Positions 30,708-41,458 of a DNA stretch of 64,000 nucleotides are shown here, piece after piece. A model generated the notes under the pieces. That model worked only from the letters and a program-made list of their open reading frames with translations, did not search any database and had not been told where the DNA came from. Both the position numbers and the translations under genes were made by a program. How positions within the stretch are numbered: the stretch's first letter is position 1; each line of letters begins with the position of its first letter. Source of the DNA: Streptococcus sp. k-402 (GTDB lineage: Bacteria > Bacillota > Bacilli > Lactobacillales > Streptococcaceae); the NCBI RefSeq assembly GCF_013277515.1, contig NZ_VMNB01000003.1, forward strand, positions 1-64,000. The letters are read 5' to 3'.

Positions 30708-31799
30708 TTAATTTACAAAAACTTTACCATCCTGAATAGTGAAGATACTTAGATTTTCTGGTAGATTTTGAAGATGGTCTAAGCTTGTTGTTGTGATAAA
30801 GGTTTGGATTGAATGAGAAATCGTTTCTAATAATTTTAGTTGTCTAGTGTTGTCAAGTTCGCTCATAACATCGTCAAGCAGTAATATTGGAGATTCTGTA
30901 GTAATGCTTTCCATTAACTCGATTTCTGCTAATTTTATCGAGAGGACGAGACTACGATGTTGACCTTGACTTCCAAAACTAGCATCCATCCCATTTATAT
31001 AAAAAGAAATATCATCTCGATGAGGACCAACACCAGTATTCTTTTTAAATAAATCTCTGGACCTACTTTTTTCTAAAGCAATTTTGAAAGATTCTGATAA
31101 GTCTTCTTTGTCAGTTAGCTTGACAGAAGATTGATAGGATATTGACAGTTCTTCAATCTGATTAGAGATTTCAAAATGTTTCTTACGCCCAAAATGCTCT
31201 AGTTTTTTTATGAAATCTAAGCGGTGCTTCATTACACGACATCCATAATCGACTAGCTGATCATCTAGTACTGAAAGGAAGGTTTCATCTATTGTTTGAG
31301 CTGATTTTAAATAGGTATTTCTTTGTTTTAGGATATGGTTATAATTGGTTAAATCTGATAAATAGATTGGCTTAATTTGCCCAAGCTCCATATCAATGAA
31401 TTTTCGTCGAACTGAAGGTGTTCCTTTAATTAGTTGTAAATCTTCAGGAGCAAATAAGACAACATTCATGTATCCTACATAATCTGAAAGTCGTGCCTGT
31501 TTTAAATGATTAACTTTTGTCACACGTCCTTTTTGTGTGAGTTCGATTTCGAGAGGAATGGATCCCGTATTTTTCTGAACAAGACCTGAAAGATGAAGTT
31601 GTTCCTCATCAAAATGAATGAGATTTTTATCTGTTCGAGTTCGATGACTACGCGTTAAGGCTAAAAAATAGATAGCCTCTAACATGTTTGTTTTTCCTTG
31701 TGCATTGCGTCCTAAAAAGACATTTAATTTAGGATTAAAGTCTATTTTCGTCTCTTTGTAGTTACGAAAAGTTTTGAGAGATAGGTGTTGTAGCCACAT
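30708..31799 (-). CDS. recF: DNA replication and repair protein RecF
   Basis: SMC-like ATPase that helps load RecA at single-strand gaps. The 363 aa start with [16 protein letters not shown] and carry Walker [10 protein letters not shown] (about 30-38), and late signature and Walker B motifs ([19 protein letters not shown] near 300-320). In many bacteria recF sits next to dnaN; here it is 16 kb away, paired with the S4 gene yaaA that also sits next to recF elsewhere. It overlaps nothing and follows yaaA by 2 bp. Confidence 0.97.
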   Translation of the reverse strand: MWLQHLSLKTFRNYKETKIDFNPKLNVFLGRNAQGKTNMLEAIYFLALTRSHRTRTDKNLIHFDEEQLHLSGLVQKNTGSIPLEIELTQKGRVTKVNHLKQARLSDYVGYMNVVLFAPEDLQLIKGTPSVRRKFIDMELGQIKPIYLSDLTNYNHILKQRNTYLKSAQTIDETFLSVLDDQLVDYGCRVMKHRLDFIKKLEHFGRKKHFEISNQIEELSISYQSSVKLTDKEDLSESFKIALEKSRSRDLFKKNTGVGPHRDDISFYINGMDASFGSQGQHRSLVLSIKLAEIELMESITTESPILLLDDVMSELDNTRQLKLLETISHSIQTFITTTSLDHLQNLPENLSIFTIQDGKVFVN

Positions 31800-31801
31800 G
31801 A

Positions 31802-32170
31802 TTATCTACCAGGAAATCGTGGAGCTTGTTTGCTTTTGGGTGATGAAGTAGGTTTTGATTTGTCTTTTTTTACTCCTTTATTCATCTCCTTAACAAGTTT
31901 AGCGATTCGTTCTTTTTCAACTTTATCAGCTTGGTATTCATCTTGCTCCTCAGAAGTAGGTTGTGTCAACAAGATGTCAATATTCATGTCAGGGATGTCA
32001 ATTTTATCACCAATACGAAGTTTTTTACCACGACGACTCTCTAATTCCCCATTAAAGTAAACAGAATGTTCAGAGAGAAATGATTTGATAGCTCCTCCGC
32101 TATGTGTAATTCCAAGTTCTTTGAGTAGTGCTTGGAGGGTAATAAATTCTTCAAATAGTTTGTATTCCAT
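31802..32170 (-). CDS. yaaA: S4-domain protein YaaA
   Basis: A 122-aa protein with an N-terminal S4-type RNA-binding domain ([20 protein letters not shown], then [11 protein letters not shown]) and a lysine-rich C-terminal tail ([16 protein letters not shown]). In Bacillus and relatives it is found between dnaN and recF; here it is upstream of recF in the same transcript. Ribosome-related function is suspected from the domain, not shown. Confidence 0.88.
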   Translation of the reverse strand: MEYKLFEEFITLQALLKELGITHSGGAIKSFLSEHSVYFNGELESRRGKKLRIGDKIDIPDMNIDILLTQPTSEEQDEYQADKVEKERIAKLVKEMNKGVKKDKSKPTSSPKSKQAPRFPGR

Positions 32171-32292
32171 AATTCACCTCAATCTTTGGTATTATACCAT
32201 ATTTTCCTAAAAATAGTGAGAGAAATAGGGAGAAATGTAAGCGATTTTTATTTCAAAACCGTTACAGAGAACAAGAAAATTTCAGGTTTTCG

Positions 32293-32301
32293 TGATATAA
32301 T
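32293..32301 (+). promoter_or_regulatory. Extended -10 promoter before the M16 peptidase genes
   Basis: TGATATAAT lies 28 bp before the ATG; GGAGG precedes the ATG. No clear -35 is present. Confidence 0.65.
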
Positions 32302-32328
32302 AGAAGTCTGTATATAAGGAGGTAAATC

Positions 32329-33579
32329 ATGGAGTTAGTGCATGGAATTTCAACACATTTTATCCAATCAAAAAAGTTTAAAACAAATAAAATCACCGTG
32401 CGTTTTACCGCTCCATTATCCCTCGATACGATTGCAGGTCGCATGTTGAGTGCGAGTATGCTAGAAACTGCCAACCAGATGTACCCCACTTCTCAAAATT
32501 TTAGGAGACACTTGGCCAGTCTATATGGTACAGATATGTCAACCAATTGTTTTAGAAGAGGGCAAAGTCATGTTGTAGAATTGACATTTAATTATGTTCG
32601 TGATGAGTTTTTAAGTAAGAAAAATGTGCTAACTTCTCAGGTTTTGGAACTTGTAAAAGAAACTCTTTTTTCACCCGTAGTATTTGATAATAGGTTTGAT
32701 TCGGCCTTATTTGAAATTGAGAAAAAACAATTGCTAGCAAGTTTAGCAGCTGATATGGATGATTCTTTTTATTTTTCACATAAAGAATTAGACAAGTTAT
32801 TTTTTCATGACGAACGTCTCCAATTGGAGTATAGTGATTTACGAAATCGTATTTTAGCTGAAACTCCACAAAGTTCTTATTCTTGTTTCAAAGAATTTTT
32901 GGCCAATGATCGAATAGATTTCTTTTTCCTAGGTGACTTTAATGAGGTTGAAATTCAAAATGTATTAGAATCATTTGGCTTTAAAGGTCGAGAAGTGGAT
33001 GTGAAGATTCAATATTGCCAACCTTATTCCAATATCTTGCAAGAGGGCATGGTTAGGAAAAATGTGGGACAGTCTATTTTAGAGTTGGGATATCATTGCC
33101 CTTCTGAATATGGTGATGAGCAACATTTACCCATGATTGTAATGAATGGTTTACTTGGTGGATTTGCTCACTCTAAACTATTTACAAATGTCCGTGAAAA
33201 TGCTGGATTGGCTTATACTATTTCAAGTCAGCTTGATTTATTTAGTGGATTTTTGAGGATGTATGCTGGTATCAATCGAGAAAATAGGAATCAGGCTCGA
33301 AAAATGATGAATAATCAATTACTTGATTTAAAAAAAGGTTATTTTACAGAGCTTGAGCTAGAGCAGACCAAGGAAATGATTCGTCGGTCTTTGTTGCTTT
33401 CTCAAGATAATCAAGGTTCATTGATTGAACGTGCTTATCAAAATGCCTTACTTGGAAAATCTTCAGCAGACTTTAAAGGTTGGATTGCAAAACTCGAGCA
33501 AGTTGACAAAGATGATATTTGTAGAGCAGCTAATAATGTGAAACTACAAGCGATTTACTTTATGGAAGGAATAGAATGA
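32329..33579 (+). CDS. M16-family peptidase-like protein YmfF
   Basis: A 416-aa protein with the two-lobe M16 (insulinase/pitrilysin) fold. It lacks an HxxEH zinc motif, so it is probably the non-catalytic partner of the next gene product, as in other paired M16 enzymes. The pair is conserved next to rodZ and pgsA in Firmicutes (ymfF-ymfH in Bacillus). Its end overlaps the start of the partner by 4 bp. Substrate unknown. Confidence 0.88.
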   Translation: MELVHGISTHFIQSKKFKTNKITVRFTAPLSLDTIAGRMLSASMLETANQMYPTSQNFRRHLASLYGTDMSTNCFRRGQSHVVELTFNYVRDEFLSKKNVLTSQVLELVKETLFSPVVFDNRFDSALFEIEKKQLLASLAADMDDSFYFSHKELDKLFFHDERLQLEYSDLRNRILAETPQSSYSCFKEFLANDRIDFFFLGDFNEVEIQNVLESFGFKGREVDVKIQYCQPYSNILQEGMVRKNVGQSILELGYHCPSEYGDEQHLPMIVMNGLLGGFAHSKLFTNVRENAGLAYTISSQLDLFSGFLRMYAGINRENRNQARKMMNNQLLDLKKGYFTELELEQTKEMIRRSLLLSQDNQGSLIERAYQNALLGKSSADFKGWIAKLEQVDKDDICRAANNVKLQAIYFMEGIE

Positions 33580-34859
33580 CAAAGGTTGTTTTTGAAGAAA
33601 AATACTATCCAGCTGTAAAAGAAATGGTTTATCGAACTCGTTTGTCGAATGGATTGACAGTTGCTCTTTTGCCTAAAAAGGAATTTAAAGAGGTTTACGG
33701 GAGTGTAACTGTCCAGTTTGGTTCGGTAGATACGCTTGTCACAGAAGTTGACAGAGATGTAAAACAATATCCTGCGGGAATTGCTCATTTTCTTGAACAT
33801 AAATTATTTGAAAGAGAAGATGCTAGCGATTTGATGTCTGCTTTTACGAGTCTAGGTGCAGATAGTAATGCCTTTACAAGCTTTACAAAAACAAACTATC
33901 TTTTTTCAGCAACGGATTATCTCTTAGAGAATTTAGACTTACTTGATGAATTGGTAACATCAGCACACTTTACTGAAGATTCCATTTTGAGAGAGCAGGA
34001 TATTATCCAGCAAGAACGAGAAATGTATCAAGATGATCCAGATTCGTGTTTATTCTTTTCAACCTTAGCGAATTTGTATCCTGGTACTCCTTTAGCAACG
34101 GATATAGTTGGAAGCGAGGAGTCCATTTCCCAAATAAATCTAACTAATTTGCAAGAAAATTTTACAAGATTTTACAAACCTGTAAACATGTCTCTGTTTT
34201 TAGTTGGTGATTTTGATGTAGAGCAAGTACAGGACCATTTTGAAAGAAAAGAATTGAAAGATTTAGATGTTCAGGAAGTAGCAAGAGAAAAGTTGCTTTT
34301 ACAAGATGTAAAACCAACAGATAGTATGAGAATGGAAGTATCTTCTCCCAAACTAGCGATTGGGATTAGAGGTAATCGAGAAGTTGCTGAGGCGGATTGC
34401 TATCGACATCATGTTTTATTAAAATTATTGTTTGCAATGATGTTTGGTTGGACTTCGGATCGTTTTCAAAAGTTATATGAATCAGGTAAAATAGATGCTT
34501 CCTTATCTCTTGAAATTGAAGTAACAAGTCGTTTTCATTTTGTTATGTTGACAATGGATACGAAAGAGCCAGTTGCTTTATCTCATCAATTTAGGAAGGC
34601 CATTCGTAATTTTACAAAGGATTTAGATATTACAGAGGATCATTTAGATATTATCAAAAGAGAGATGTTTGGAGAATTTTTCAGTAGCATGAACTCTCTT
34701 GAATTTATTGCAACGCAATATGATGCTTTTGAACATGGTGAGACAATTTTTGATTTACCAAAGATTTTACAGGAAATTACTTTAGAGGATGTCCTTGAAG
34801 CAGGGCATCACTTAATAGATGAAGGGGATATAGTTGATTTTACAATATTCCCATCGTAG
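33576..34859 (+). CDS. M16-family zinc peptidase YmfH
   Basis: A 427-aa predicted zinc peptidase. The inverted zinc motif HFLEH (about 70-74) is intact, and the downstream glutamate region EREMYQDDPD is present. It probably pairs with the upstream inactive homologue to make a heterodimeric peptidase chamber in the cytoplasm. It is translationally coupled to its partner through an ATGA overlap. Substrate unknown. Confidence 0.9.
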   Translation: MTKVVFEEKYYPAVKEMVYRTRLSNGLTVALLPKKEFKEVYGSVTVQFGSVDTLVTEVDRDVKQYPAGIAHFLEHKLFEREDASDLMSAFTSLGADSNAFTSFTKTNYLFSATDYLLENLDLLDELVTSAHFTEDSILREQDIIQQEREMYQDDPDSCLFFSTLANLYPGTPLATDIVGSEESISQINLTNLQENFTRFYKPVNMSLFLVGDFDVEQVQDHFERKELKDLDVQEVAREKLLLQDVKPTDSMRMEVSSPKLAIGIRGNREVAEADCYRHHVLLKLLFAMMFGWTSDRFQKLYESGKIDASLSLEIEVTSRFHFVMLTMDTKEPVALSHQFRKAIRNFTKDLDITEDHLDIIKREMFGEFFSSMNSLEFIATQYDAFEHGETIFDLPKILQEITLEDVLEAGHHLIDEGDIVDFTIFPS

Positions 34860-34900
34860 TAACCTATCATAATAGACACTAGAAAGAAGGAATGACAAGT

Positions 34901-35743
34901 ATGAGGAAAAAAACAATTGGTGAGGTTTTACGATTAGCTAGAATCAATCAGGGATTGAGTTTAGATGAATTGCAGAAAAAGACAGAAATCCAGTTAGATA
35001 TGTTGGAAGCAATGGAAGCAGACGATTTCGATCAACTTCCAAGTCCTTTTTACACGCGTTCTTTCTTGAGAAAATATGCATGGGCTGTTGAGTTAGATGA
35101 CCAAATTGTTTTGGATGCTTATGATTCTGGGAGTATGATTACTTATGAGGAAGTAGATGTTGATGAAGATGAGTTGACAGGTCGTAGACGTTCAAGTAAG
35201 AAAAAGAAGAAAAAAACATCCTTTTTACCTTTATTTTATTTTATCCTTTTCGCCTTATCGATTTTAATTTTTGTGACCTATTATGTTTGGAACTATATTC
35301 AAACTCAACCAGAGGGACCTTCTCTTTCTAATTACAGTGTGGTTCAATCAACAAGTTCAATAAGTTCAACTAGCTCTGTTCCCCACTCTTCAAGTAGTAG
35401 TTCATCTAGCAGTTCTTCTAGTGTAGAATCAACTATAAGTGTATCAGGCGAAGGAAATCATGTAGAAATCGCTTATAAGACAAGTAAGGAAACAGTTAAA
35501 TTGCAATTGGCAGTTTCAGATGTTACAAGTTGGGTCAGCGTTTCAGAAAGCGAACTTGAGGGCGGTGTAACCTTATCACCGGATAATAAAAGTGCAGAAG
35601 CAACAGTTGCAACTAAAAGTCCTGTAACCATTACCTTAGGTGTTGTCAAAGGTGTTACTTTGACAGTAGATAATCAGACTGTTGATTTATCGAAATTAAC
35701 AGCGCAGACTGGACAAATCACTGTAACCTTTACTAAAAATTAA
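34901..35743 (+). CDS. rodZ: Cytoskeletal/morphogenesis protein RodZ
   Basis: A 280-aa bitopic protein: an N-terminal Xre-type helix-turn-helix (TIGEVLRLARINQGLSLDEL), a basic stretch KKKKKK, one membrane helix (about 110-130), a serine-rich linker near 150-180, and an external C-terminal beta domain. In pneumococcus RodZ works in peripheral wall elongation with MreC and MreD, encoded 4 kb downstream. The start at 34901 is preferred because AAGGA lies 9 bp upstream; the in-frame ATG at 34892 abuts that site. Confidence 0.9.
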   Translation: MRKKTIGEVLRLARINQGLSLDELQKKTEIQLDMLEAMEADDFDQLPSPFYTRSFLRKYAWAVELDDQIVLDAYDSGSMITYEEVDVDEDELTGRRRSSKKKKKKTSFLPLFYFILFALSILIFVTYYVWNYIQTQPEGPSLSNYSVVQSTSSISSTSSVPHSSSSSSSSSSSSVESTISVSGEGNHVEIAYKTSKETVKLQLAVSDVTSWVSVSESELEGGVTLSPDNKSAEATVATKSPVTITLGVVKGVTLTVDNQTVDLSKLTAQTGQITVTFTKN

Positions 35744-35753
35744 GGAAAAACGA

Positions 35754-36299
35754 ATGAAAAAAGAACAAATTCCCAATCTCTTAACAATAGGTCGAATTCT
35801 CTTTATACCTATTTTTATCTTTATTTTAACGATAGGAAATTCGATAGAGAGTCATATAGTAGCAGCTATTATCTTTGCTATTGCCAGTATTACCGACTAT
35901 TTAGATGGATATTTAGCACGTAAATGGAATGTGGTCAGTAATTTTGGTAAATTTGCAGATCCTATGGCGGATAAGTTACTAGTTATGTCGGCTTTTATTA
36001 TGTTGATTGAGTTAGGTATGGCTCCGGCTTGGATTGTTGCAGTGATTATCTGTCGAGAGTTGGCTGTGACAGGTTTAAGGCTTTTATTGGTTGAAACTGG
36101 TGGAACGGTTTTAGCAGCGGCAATGCCTGGAAAAATTAAAACTTTCAGTCAGATGTTTGCGATTATTTTTTTGCTATTACATTGGACTTTGCTTGGTCAA
36201 GTTCTACTTTATGTAGCCTTATTTTTCACTATCTACTCTGGCTATGATTATTTCAAGGGTAGTGCCTATGTATTTAAAGGGACATTTGGTTCGAAATGA
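35754..36299 (+). CDS. pgsA: CDP-diacylglycerol-glycerol-3-phosphate 3-phosphatidyltransferase
   Basis: Makes phosphatidylglycerol phosphate in the membrane. The 181 aa have four to six helices and the CDP-alcohol phosphotransferase motif D-G-x2-A-R-x8-G-x3-D-x3-D, read here as DGYLARKWN...GKFADPMADK near 50-73. It overlaps ecfA1 by 4 bp. Confidence 0.97.
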   Translation: MKKEQIPNLLTIGRILFIPIFIFILTIGNSIESHIVAAIIFAIASITDYLDGYLARKWNVVSNFGKFADPMADKLLVMSAFIMLIELGMAPAWIVAVIICRELAVTGLRLLLVETGGTVLAAAMPGKIKTFSQMFAIIFLLLHWTLLGQVLLYVALFFTIYSGYDYFKGSAYVFKGTFGSK

Positions 36300-37123
36300 A
36301 ATCAATAATTGATGTAAAAAATCTTTCTTTTCGCTATAAGGAAAGTCAGGAATACTATGATGTGAAAGATATTACGTTTCACGTGAAACGTGGAGAATGG
36401 CTTTCGATTGTAGGGCATAATGGTAGTGGTAAATCAACGACGGTTCGATTAATTGATGGCTTACTGGAAGCAGAATCTGGAGAGATTGTAATTGATGGGC
36501 AACGTTTGACTGAGGAAAATGTTTGGAATATACGTCGTCAAATCGGTATGGTTTTTCAAAATCCAGACAATCAATTTGTTGGAGCGACTGTTGAAGATGA
36601 TGTTGCCTTTGGTTTGGAAAATCAGGGACTTTCTCGTCAAGAAATGAAAAAGAGAGTGGAAGAAGCTCTGGATTTGGTTGGTATGTTGGACTTTAAAAAG
36701 AGAGAGCCGGCGCGTCTATCAGGTGGCCAAAAGCAACGTGTGGCCATTGCAGGTGTTGTAGCCCTAAGACCAGCGATTTTAATCCTAGATGAAGCAACGA
36801 GTATGTTGGATCCTGAGGGGCGTAGAGAACTGATTGAGACAGTAAAAGGAATTCGAAAAGACTATGATATGACGGTCATTTCTATTACCCATGATTTGGA
36901 AGAAGTCGCCATGAGTGATCGTGTATTGGTCATGAAAAAAGGGGAAATTGAATCAACTAGTAGTCCAAGAGAACTTTTCTCTCGAAATGATTTAGAACAA
37001 ATTGGATTAGACGATCCTTTTGCCAATCAATTAAAACATTCCTTGAGCCAGAATGGCTATGATTTACCTGAAAATTATTTGACAGAAAGTGAGCTAGAGG
37101 ATAAGCTATGGGAATTGCTCTAG
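36296..37123 (+). CDS. ecfA1: ECF transporter ATPase EcfA1
   Basis: One of two ATPases of the group II energy-coupling-factor module, which drives many vitamin-binding S components. The 275 aa have Walker A GHNGSGKS (about 40-47), Q-loop VFQNPDNQ, signature LSGGQ and Walker [10 protein letters not shown] perfect parS palindrome at 36375-36390 encodes ITFHVKRG. It overlaps ecfA2 by 16 bp. Confidence 0.95.
   Translation: MKSIIDVKNLSFRYKESQEYYDVKDITFHVKRGEWLSIVGHNGSGKSTTVRLIDGLLEAESGEIVIDGQRLTEENVWNIRRQIGMVFQNPDNQFVGATVEDDVAFGLENQGLSRQEMKKRVEEALDLVGMLDFKKREPARLSGGQKQRVAIAGVVALRPAILILDEATSMLDPEGRRELIETVKGIRKDYDMTVISITHDLEEVAMSDRVLVMKKGEIESTSSPRELFSRNDLEQIGLDDPFANQLKHSLSQNGYDLPENYLTESELEDKLWELL
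36375..36390. other. parS site inside ecfA1
   Basis: CGTTTCACGTGAAACG is a perfect 16-bp palindrome with the ParB core GTTTCACGTGAAAC, about 21.7 kb from oriC. Confidence 0.9.
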
Positions 37124-37947
37124 AAAATGTGAGTTTTACATATCAAGAAGGGACTCCCTTAGCTTCAGCAGCTCTGTCGGATGTTTCTTTGACGATTGAA
37201 GATGGTTCTTATACAGCTTTAATTGGGCACACAGGTAGCGGTAAATCAACTATTTTACAACTCTTAAATGGTTTATTGGTTCCAAGTCAAGGGAGTGTGC
37301 GAGTTTTTGATACCTTAATCACCTCGACTTCTAAAAATAAAGACATTCGTCAAATTAGAAAACAGGTTGGTTTGGTATTTCAGTTTGCTGAAAATCAGAT
37401 TTTTGAAGAAACGGTTTTGAAAGATGTTGCTTTTGGACCGCAAAATTTTGGAGTTTCTGAAGAAGATGCGGAACAGATTGCGCGTGAGAAACTGGCTTTG
37501 GTTGGAATTGATGAATCACTTTTAAATCGTAGCCCGTTTGAGCTGTCAGGGGGACAAATGAGACGTGTGGCCATTGCAGGCATACTTGCCATGGAGCCAG
37601 CTGTATTAGTCTTAGATGAACCCACAGCAGGCCTGGATCCTCTGGGTAGAAAAGAGTTGATGAACTTGTTCAAAAAACTCCACCAGTCAGGGATGACCAT
37701 CGTCTTGGTAACACATTTGATGGATGATGTTGCCGAATATGCGAATCAAGTCTATGTGATGGAAAAGGGACGTTTAGTTAAAAGGGGGAAACCGAGTGAT
37801 GTCTTTCAAGATGTTGTCTTCATGGAAAAAGTACAGTTGGGAGTACCTAAAATTACGGCCTTTTGTAAACGATTGGCTGATAGAGGCGTGTCATTTAAAC
37901 GATTACCGATTAAGATAGAGGAGTTCAAGGAGTCGCTAAATGGATAG
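37108..37947 (+). CDS. ecfA2: ECF transporter ATPase EcfA2
   Basis: Second ATPase of the ECF module, 279 aa. Walker A GHTGSGKS (about 40-47), Q-loop VFQFAENQ, signature LSGGQMRR and Walker [13 protein letters not shown] are intact. It forms a heterodimer with EcfA1 that binds EcfT. It overlaps both neighbours. Confidence 0.95.
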   Translation: MGIALENVSFTYQEGTPLASAALSDVSLTIEDGSYTALIGHTGSGKSTILQLLNGLLVPSQGSVRVFDTLITSTSKNKDIRQIRKQVGLVFQFAENQIFEETVLKDVAFGPQNFGVSEEDAEQIAREKLALVGIDESLLNRSPFELSGGQMRRVAIAGILAMEPAVLVLDEPTAGLDPLGRKELMNLFKKLHQSGMTIVLVTHLMDDVAEYANQVYVMEKGRLVKRGKPSDVFQDVVFMEKVQLGVPKITAFCKRLADRGVSFKRLPIKIEEFKESLNG

Positions 37948-38734
37948 TATGATTTTGGGGCGTTATATCCCAGGGAATTCGATTGTTCACCGATTGGATC
38001 CACGTAGCAAATTGCTTGCTATGATGTTACTGATTTTAATCGTTTTTTGGGCTAATAATCCCTTGACGAATCTAATTCTTTTTATAGCGACAGGGATATT
38101 TATTGCCTTGTCAGGAGTATCTCTTTCATTTTTTATTCAGGGCTTGAAGTCTATGTTTTTCTTGATTGCCTTCACAACTATTTTTCAACTATTTTTCATT
38201 TCTAATGGGAATGTTTTATTTGAGTTTTCGGTTGTGAGAATCACGGATTATGCTTTGCAACAAGCTGGGATTATTTTTTGTCGCTTTGTATTGATTATTT
38301 TCTTTTCAACTTTGTTAACCTTAACAACTATGCCTTTAAGTTTGGCATCAGCTGTCGAAGCTTTATTAGCACCTTTAAAGCGTGTGAAAGTTCCAGTTCA
38401 TGAAATTGGATTGATGCTGTCTATGAGTTTGCGTTTTGTCCCAACCTTGATGGATGATACGACGCGGATTATGAATGCACAGAAAGCGCGTGGAGTGGAT
38501 TTTGGAGAAGGAAGCATCGTTCAAAAAGTAAAGGCTATGATTCCTATTTTGATTCCTCTTTTTGCAACAAGTTTAAAACGTGCGGATTCCTTGGCTATCG
38601 CTATGGAAGCGCGTGGTTATCAGGGTGGAAAAGGCAGAAGTCAATACCGACAATTGGAATGGACTCGAAAGGATACGCTGACTATTCTTGTTATTATCGC
38701 ACTTGGTTGTTGCTTATTTTTCTTAAAATCTTAG
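37940..38734 (+). CDS. ecfT: ECF transporter transmembrane subunit EcfT
   Basis: A 264-aa membrane scaffold of the ECF module with about five helices and the cytoplasmic coupling motifs ARG in QKARGVDF and EARGYQ (two Ala-Arg-Gly motifs at about 180 and 230). The module here has no dedicated S component beside it, as is normal for shared group II systems. It begins 8 bp inside ecfA2. Confidence 0.95.
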   Translation: MDSMILGRYIPGNSIVHRLDPRSKLLAMMLLILIVFWANNPLTNLILFIATGIFIALSGVSLSFFIQGLKSMFFLIAFTTIFQLFFISNGNVLFEFSVVRITDYALQQAGIIFCRFVLIIFFSTLLTLTTMPLSLASAVEALLAPLKRVKVPVHEIGLMLSMSLRFVPTLMDDTTRIMNAQKARGVDFGEGSIVQKVKAMIPILIPLFATSLKRADSLAIAMEARGYQGGKGRSQYRQLEWTRKDTLTILVIIALGCCLFFLKS

Positions 38735-38792
38735 TAGCTTTCAGGAATTGATAAAAAGTTACTGTAACAGTTTTTGCTATAAAGGTAGGGAT

Positions 38793-39611
38793 ATGAACCG
38801 TTTTAAAAAATCAAAATATGTCATTATTGTTTTTGTCACTGTTCTGCTTGTATCAGCTCTCTTGGCGACGACTTATTCAAGTACAATTGTGACAAAATTA
38901 GGAGATGGAATTTCATTGGTTGATAGGGTTGTTCAAAAACCTTTTCAGTGGTTTGATTCTGTCAAATCAGATTTGGCTCATTTGACACGAACTTATAATG
39001 AAAATGAAAGTTTGAAGAAACAGATTTACCAATTAGAAGTTAAATCAAATGAGGCGGAAAGTTTAAAGACGGAAAATGAACAACTGCGCCAATTGCTTGA
39101 TATGAAGTCCAAATTGCAAGCTACAAAGACTTTGGCAGCAGATGTTATTATGCGTTCTCCGGTATCTTGGAAGCAGGAGTTGACCTTAGATGCAGGCAAA
39201 TCAAAAGGGGCTTCTGAGAACATGTTAGCTATTGCCAATGGTGGCTTGATTGGGAGTGTTTCAAAAGTGGAGGAGAACTCTACTATAGTCAACCTTCTGA
39301 CAAATACGGAAAATGCTGATAAGATTTCTGTTAAAATTCAACATGGTTCTACTACAATTTATGGCATTATTGTTGGCTACGACAAGGAAAATGAAGTTCT
39401 TAAAATTAGTCAATTAAATAGTAATAGCGATATTAGTACAGGCGATAAGGTGACAACGGGCGGATTAGGAAACTTTAACGTTGCTGATATTCCTGTAGGT
39501 GAAGTGGTTGCCACAACGCATAGTACAGACTATTTGACACGAGAAGTAACTGTTAAATTGAGCGCAGATACTCATAATGTGGATATGATAGAATTAGTGG
39601 GGAATTCATAA
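38793..39611 (+). CDS. mreC: Rod-shape/elongation protein MreC
   Basis: A 272-aa membrane-anchored protein that organises peripheral peptidoglycan synthesis. It has a basic start (MNRFKKSKY), one membrane helix (about 9-28), a coiled coil (about 65-105; NESLKKQIYQLEVKSNEAES), and an external double beta-barrel. The start at 38793 has AGGTAGGGA in front; an upstream in-frame ATG lacks one and gives an N-terminus unlike MreC. It overlaps mreD by 1 bp. Confidence 0.95.
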   Translation: MNRFKKSKYVIIVFVTVLLVSALLATTYSSTIVTKLGDGISLVDRVVQKPFQWFDSVKSDLAHLTRTYNENESLKKQIYQLEVKSNEAESLKTENEQLRQLLDMKSKLQATKTLAADVIMRSPVSWKQELTLDAGKSKGASENMLAIANGGLIGSVSKVEENSTIVNLLTNTENADKISVKIQHGSTTIYGIIVGYDKENEVLKISQLNSNSDISTGDKVTTGGLGNFNVADIPVGEVVATTHSTDYLTREVTVKLSADTHNVDMIELVGNS

Positions 39612-40105
39612 TGAGACAGTTGAAGCGGGTTGGAGTGTTTTTATTGCTCCCTTTCTTTGTTCTAATTGACGCCCATATTAGCCAGCTTCTGGGCTCATTT
39701 TTCCCCCATGTACATTTGGCTAGTCATTTTCTTTTTCTATTTCTCTTATTTGAGACGATAGAAGTATCAGAGTATCTCTACCTAGTCTATTGTTTTGTGA
39801 TAGGCTTGGTTTACGATGTTTACTTTTTCCATCTAATAGGGATTGCAACTCTCTTATTTATCTTATTGGGAGCCTTTCTTCATAAATTGAATAGTGTTAT
39901 TTTATTGAATCGTTGGACACGAATGCTAGCCATGATTGTCCTGACCTTCCTGTTTGAAATGTGTAGTTATATTTTGGCTTTTATGGTAGGGTTGACAGTA
40001 GATAACATGTCGATTTTTATAGTCTATAGCTTGGTACCGACGATGATTTTAAATTTTTTATGGATTACTGTTTTTCAATTTATTTTTGAAAAATATTATC
40101 TATAA
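39611..40105 (+). CDS. mreD: Rod-shape/elongation protein MreD
   Basis: A 164-aa polytopic membrane protein (five predicted helices) that partners MreC in the elongation complex. The family is weakly conserved, so the call leans on size, hydrophobicity and position right after mreC and before pcsB, as in pneumococcus. Confidence 0.92.
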   Translation: MRQLKRVGVFLLLPFFVLIDAHISQLLGSFFPHVHLASHFLFLFLLFETIEVSEYLYLVYCFVIGLVYDVYFFHLIGIATLLFILLGAFLHKLNSVILLNRWTRMLAMIVLTFLFEMCSYILAFMVGLTVDNMSIFIVYSLVPTMILNFLWITVFQFIFEKYYL

Positions 40106-40119
40106 GAACGACATATAAA

Positions 40120-40163
40120 TGTAACAAAGGCGTAATATTTATTGGAGTTTTTTTTGGTATACT
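40120..40163 (+). promoter_or_regulatory. WalR (VicR) box and -10 element before pcsB
   Basis: TGTAAC-AAAGG-CGTAAT (40120-40136) matches TGTNAN-N5-TGTNAN with one mismatch; TATACT at 40158-40163 is the -10. WalRK control of pcsB is well established in pneumococcus. Confidence 0.85.
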
Positions 40164-40198
40164 AGTATTGTCTTAAACAGAAGGAGTATTTATTAACC

Positions 40199-41377
40199 AT
40201 GAAGAAAAAAATCTTAGCCTCGCTTTTATTAAGTACAGTAATGGTTTCCCAGGCAGCAGTATTGACGACTGCTCATGCAGAAACGACTGATGACAAAATT
40301 GCTGCTCAAGATAATAAAATTAGTAACTTAACAGCACAACAAGAAGAAGCACAAAAACAAGTTGATCAAATTCAGGAGCAAGTATCTGCTATTCAAGCAG
40401 AGCAATCTAACTTGCAATCTGAAAATGATAGATTACAAGCAGAATCTAAGAAACTCGAGGGTGAGATTACAGAACTTTCTAAAAACATTGTTTCTCGTAA
40501 CCAATCTTTAGAAAAACAAGCTCGTAGTGCTCAAACAAATGGAGCCGCAACTAGCTACATCAATACAATCGTAAACTCAAAATCAATTACAGAAGCTATT
40601 TCACGTGTTGCTGCAATGAGTGAAATCGTATCTGCGAATAACAAAATGTTAGAACAACAAAAGGCAGATAAAAAAGCTATTTCTGAAAAACAAGTAGCAA
40701 ATAATGATGCTATCAATACTGTAATTGCTAATCAACAAAAATTAGCTGATGATGCTCAAGCATTGACTACGAAACAGGCAGAACTAAAGGCTGCTGAATT
40801 GAGTCTTGCTGCTGAGAAAGCGACAGCTGAAGGGGAAAAAGCAAGCCTATTAGAGCAAAAAGCAGCAGCTGAGGCTGAGGCTCGTGCAGCAGCAGCAGCA
40901 GAAGCGGCTTATAAAGAAAAACAAGCTAGCCAACAACAATCAGTACTTGCTTCAGGTAATACAAACCTAACAGCACAGGTACAAGCAGTATCTGAATCTG
41001 CAGTAGCACCTGTTCAGGCTAAAGTACGTCCAACATATAACACGGATGCCTCAACTTACCCAATTGGAGAATGTACCTGGGGAGTTAAAACATTAGCACC
41101 TTGGGCTGGAGACTATTGGGGTAATGGAGCACAGTGGGCTACAAGTGCAGCTGCAGCAGGATTCCGTACAGGATCGACACCTCAAGTTGGAGCAATTGCA
41201 TGTTGGAACGATGGTGGATATGGACACGTAGCGGTTGTTACAGCTGTTGAATCAACAACACGTATCCAAGTATCAGAATCAAACTATGCAGGTAATCGTA
41301 CACTTGGAAACCACCGTGGATGGTTTAATCCAACAACGACTTCTGAAGGTTTTGTAACATATATTTATGCAGACTAA
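40199..41377 (+). CDS. pcsB: Cell-wall hydrolase PcsB
   Basis: Secreted CHAP-domain protein needed for splitting of daughter cells, activated by FtsEX. The 392 aa have a signal peptide (cleaved after AHA-E, about residue 28), a long coiled coil (about 32-240), an alanine-rich linker, and a C-terminal CHAP domain with catalytic Cys in IGECTWG (about 292) and His in GYGHVAVV (about 343). It closely matches the pneumococcal protein I remember, with a few substitutions. A WalR box is upstream. Confidence 0.98.
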   Translation: MKKKILASLLLSTVMVSQAAVLTTAHAETTDDKIAAQDNKISNLTAQQEEAQKQVDQIQEQVSAIQAEQSNLQSENDRLQAESKKLEGEITELSKNIVSRNQSLEKQARSAQTNGAATSYINTIVNSKSITEAISRVAAMSEIVSANNKMLEQQKADKKAISEKQVANNDAINTVIANQQKLADDAQALTTKQAELKAAELSLAAEKATAEGEKASLLEQKAAAEAEARAAAAAEAAYKEKQASQQQSVLASGNTNLTAQVQAVSESAVAPVQAKVRPTYNTDASTYPIGECTWGVKTLAPWAGDYWGNGAQWATSAAAAGFRTGSTPQVGAIACWNDGGYGHVAVVTAVESTTRIQVSESNYAGNRTLGNHRGWFNPTTTSEGFVTYIYAD

Positions 41378-41383
41378 TTAGAG

Positions 41384-41411
41384 AGAGGGACTCGAATAGA
41401 GCCCTCTTTTT
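41384..41411 (+). terminator. Terminator after pcsB
   Basis: AGAGGG-a-CTC and GAG-CCCTCT form a stem with one bulge and loop GAATA, followed by TTTTT. Confidence 0.85.
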
Positions 41412-41458
41412 CAGGTTTTACCAGAGACAATAACTATTAAAAATCCCATCAAAATAGC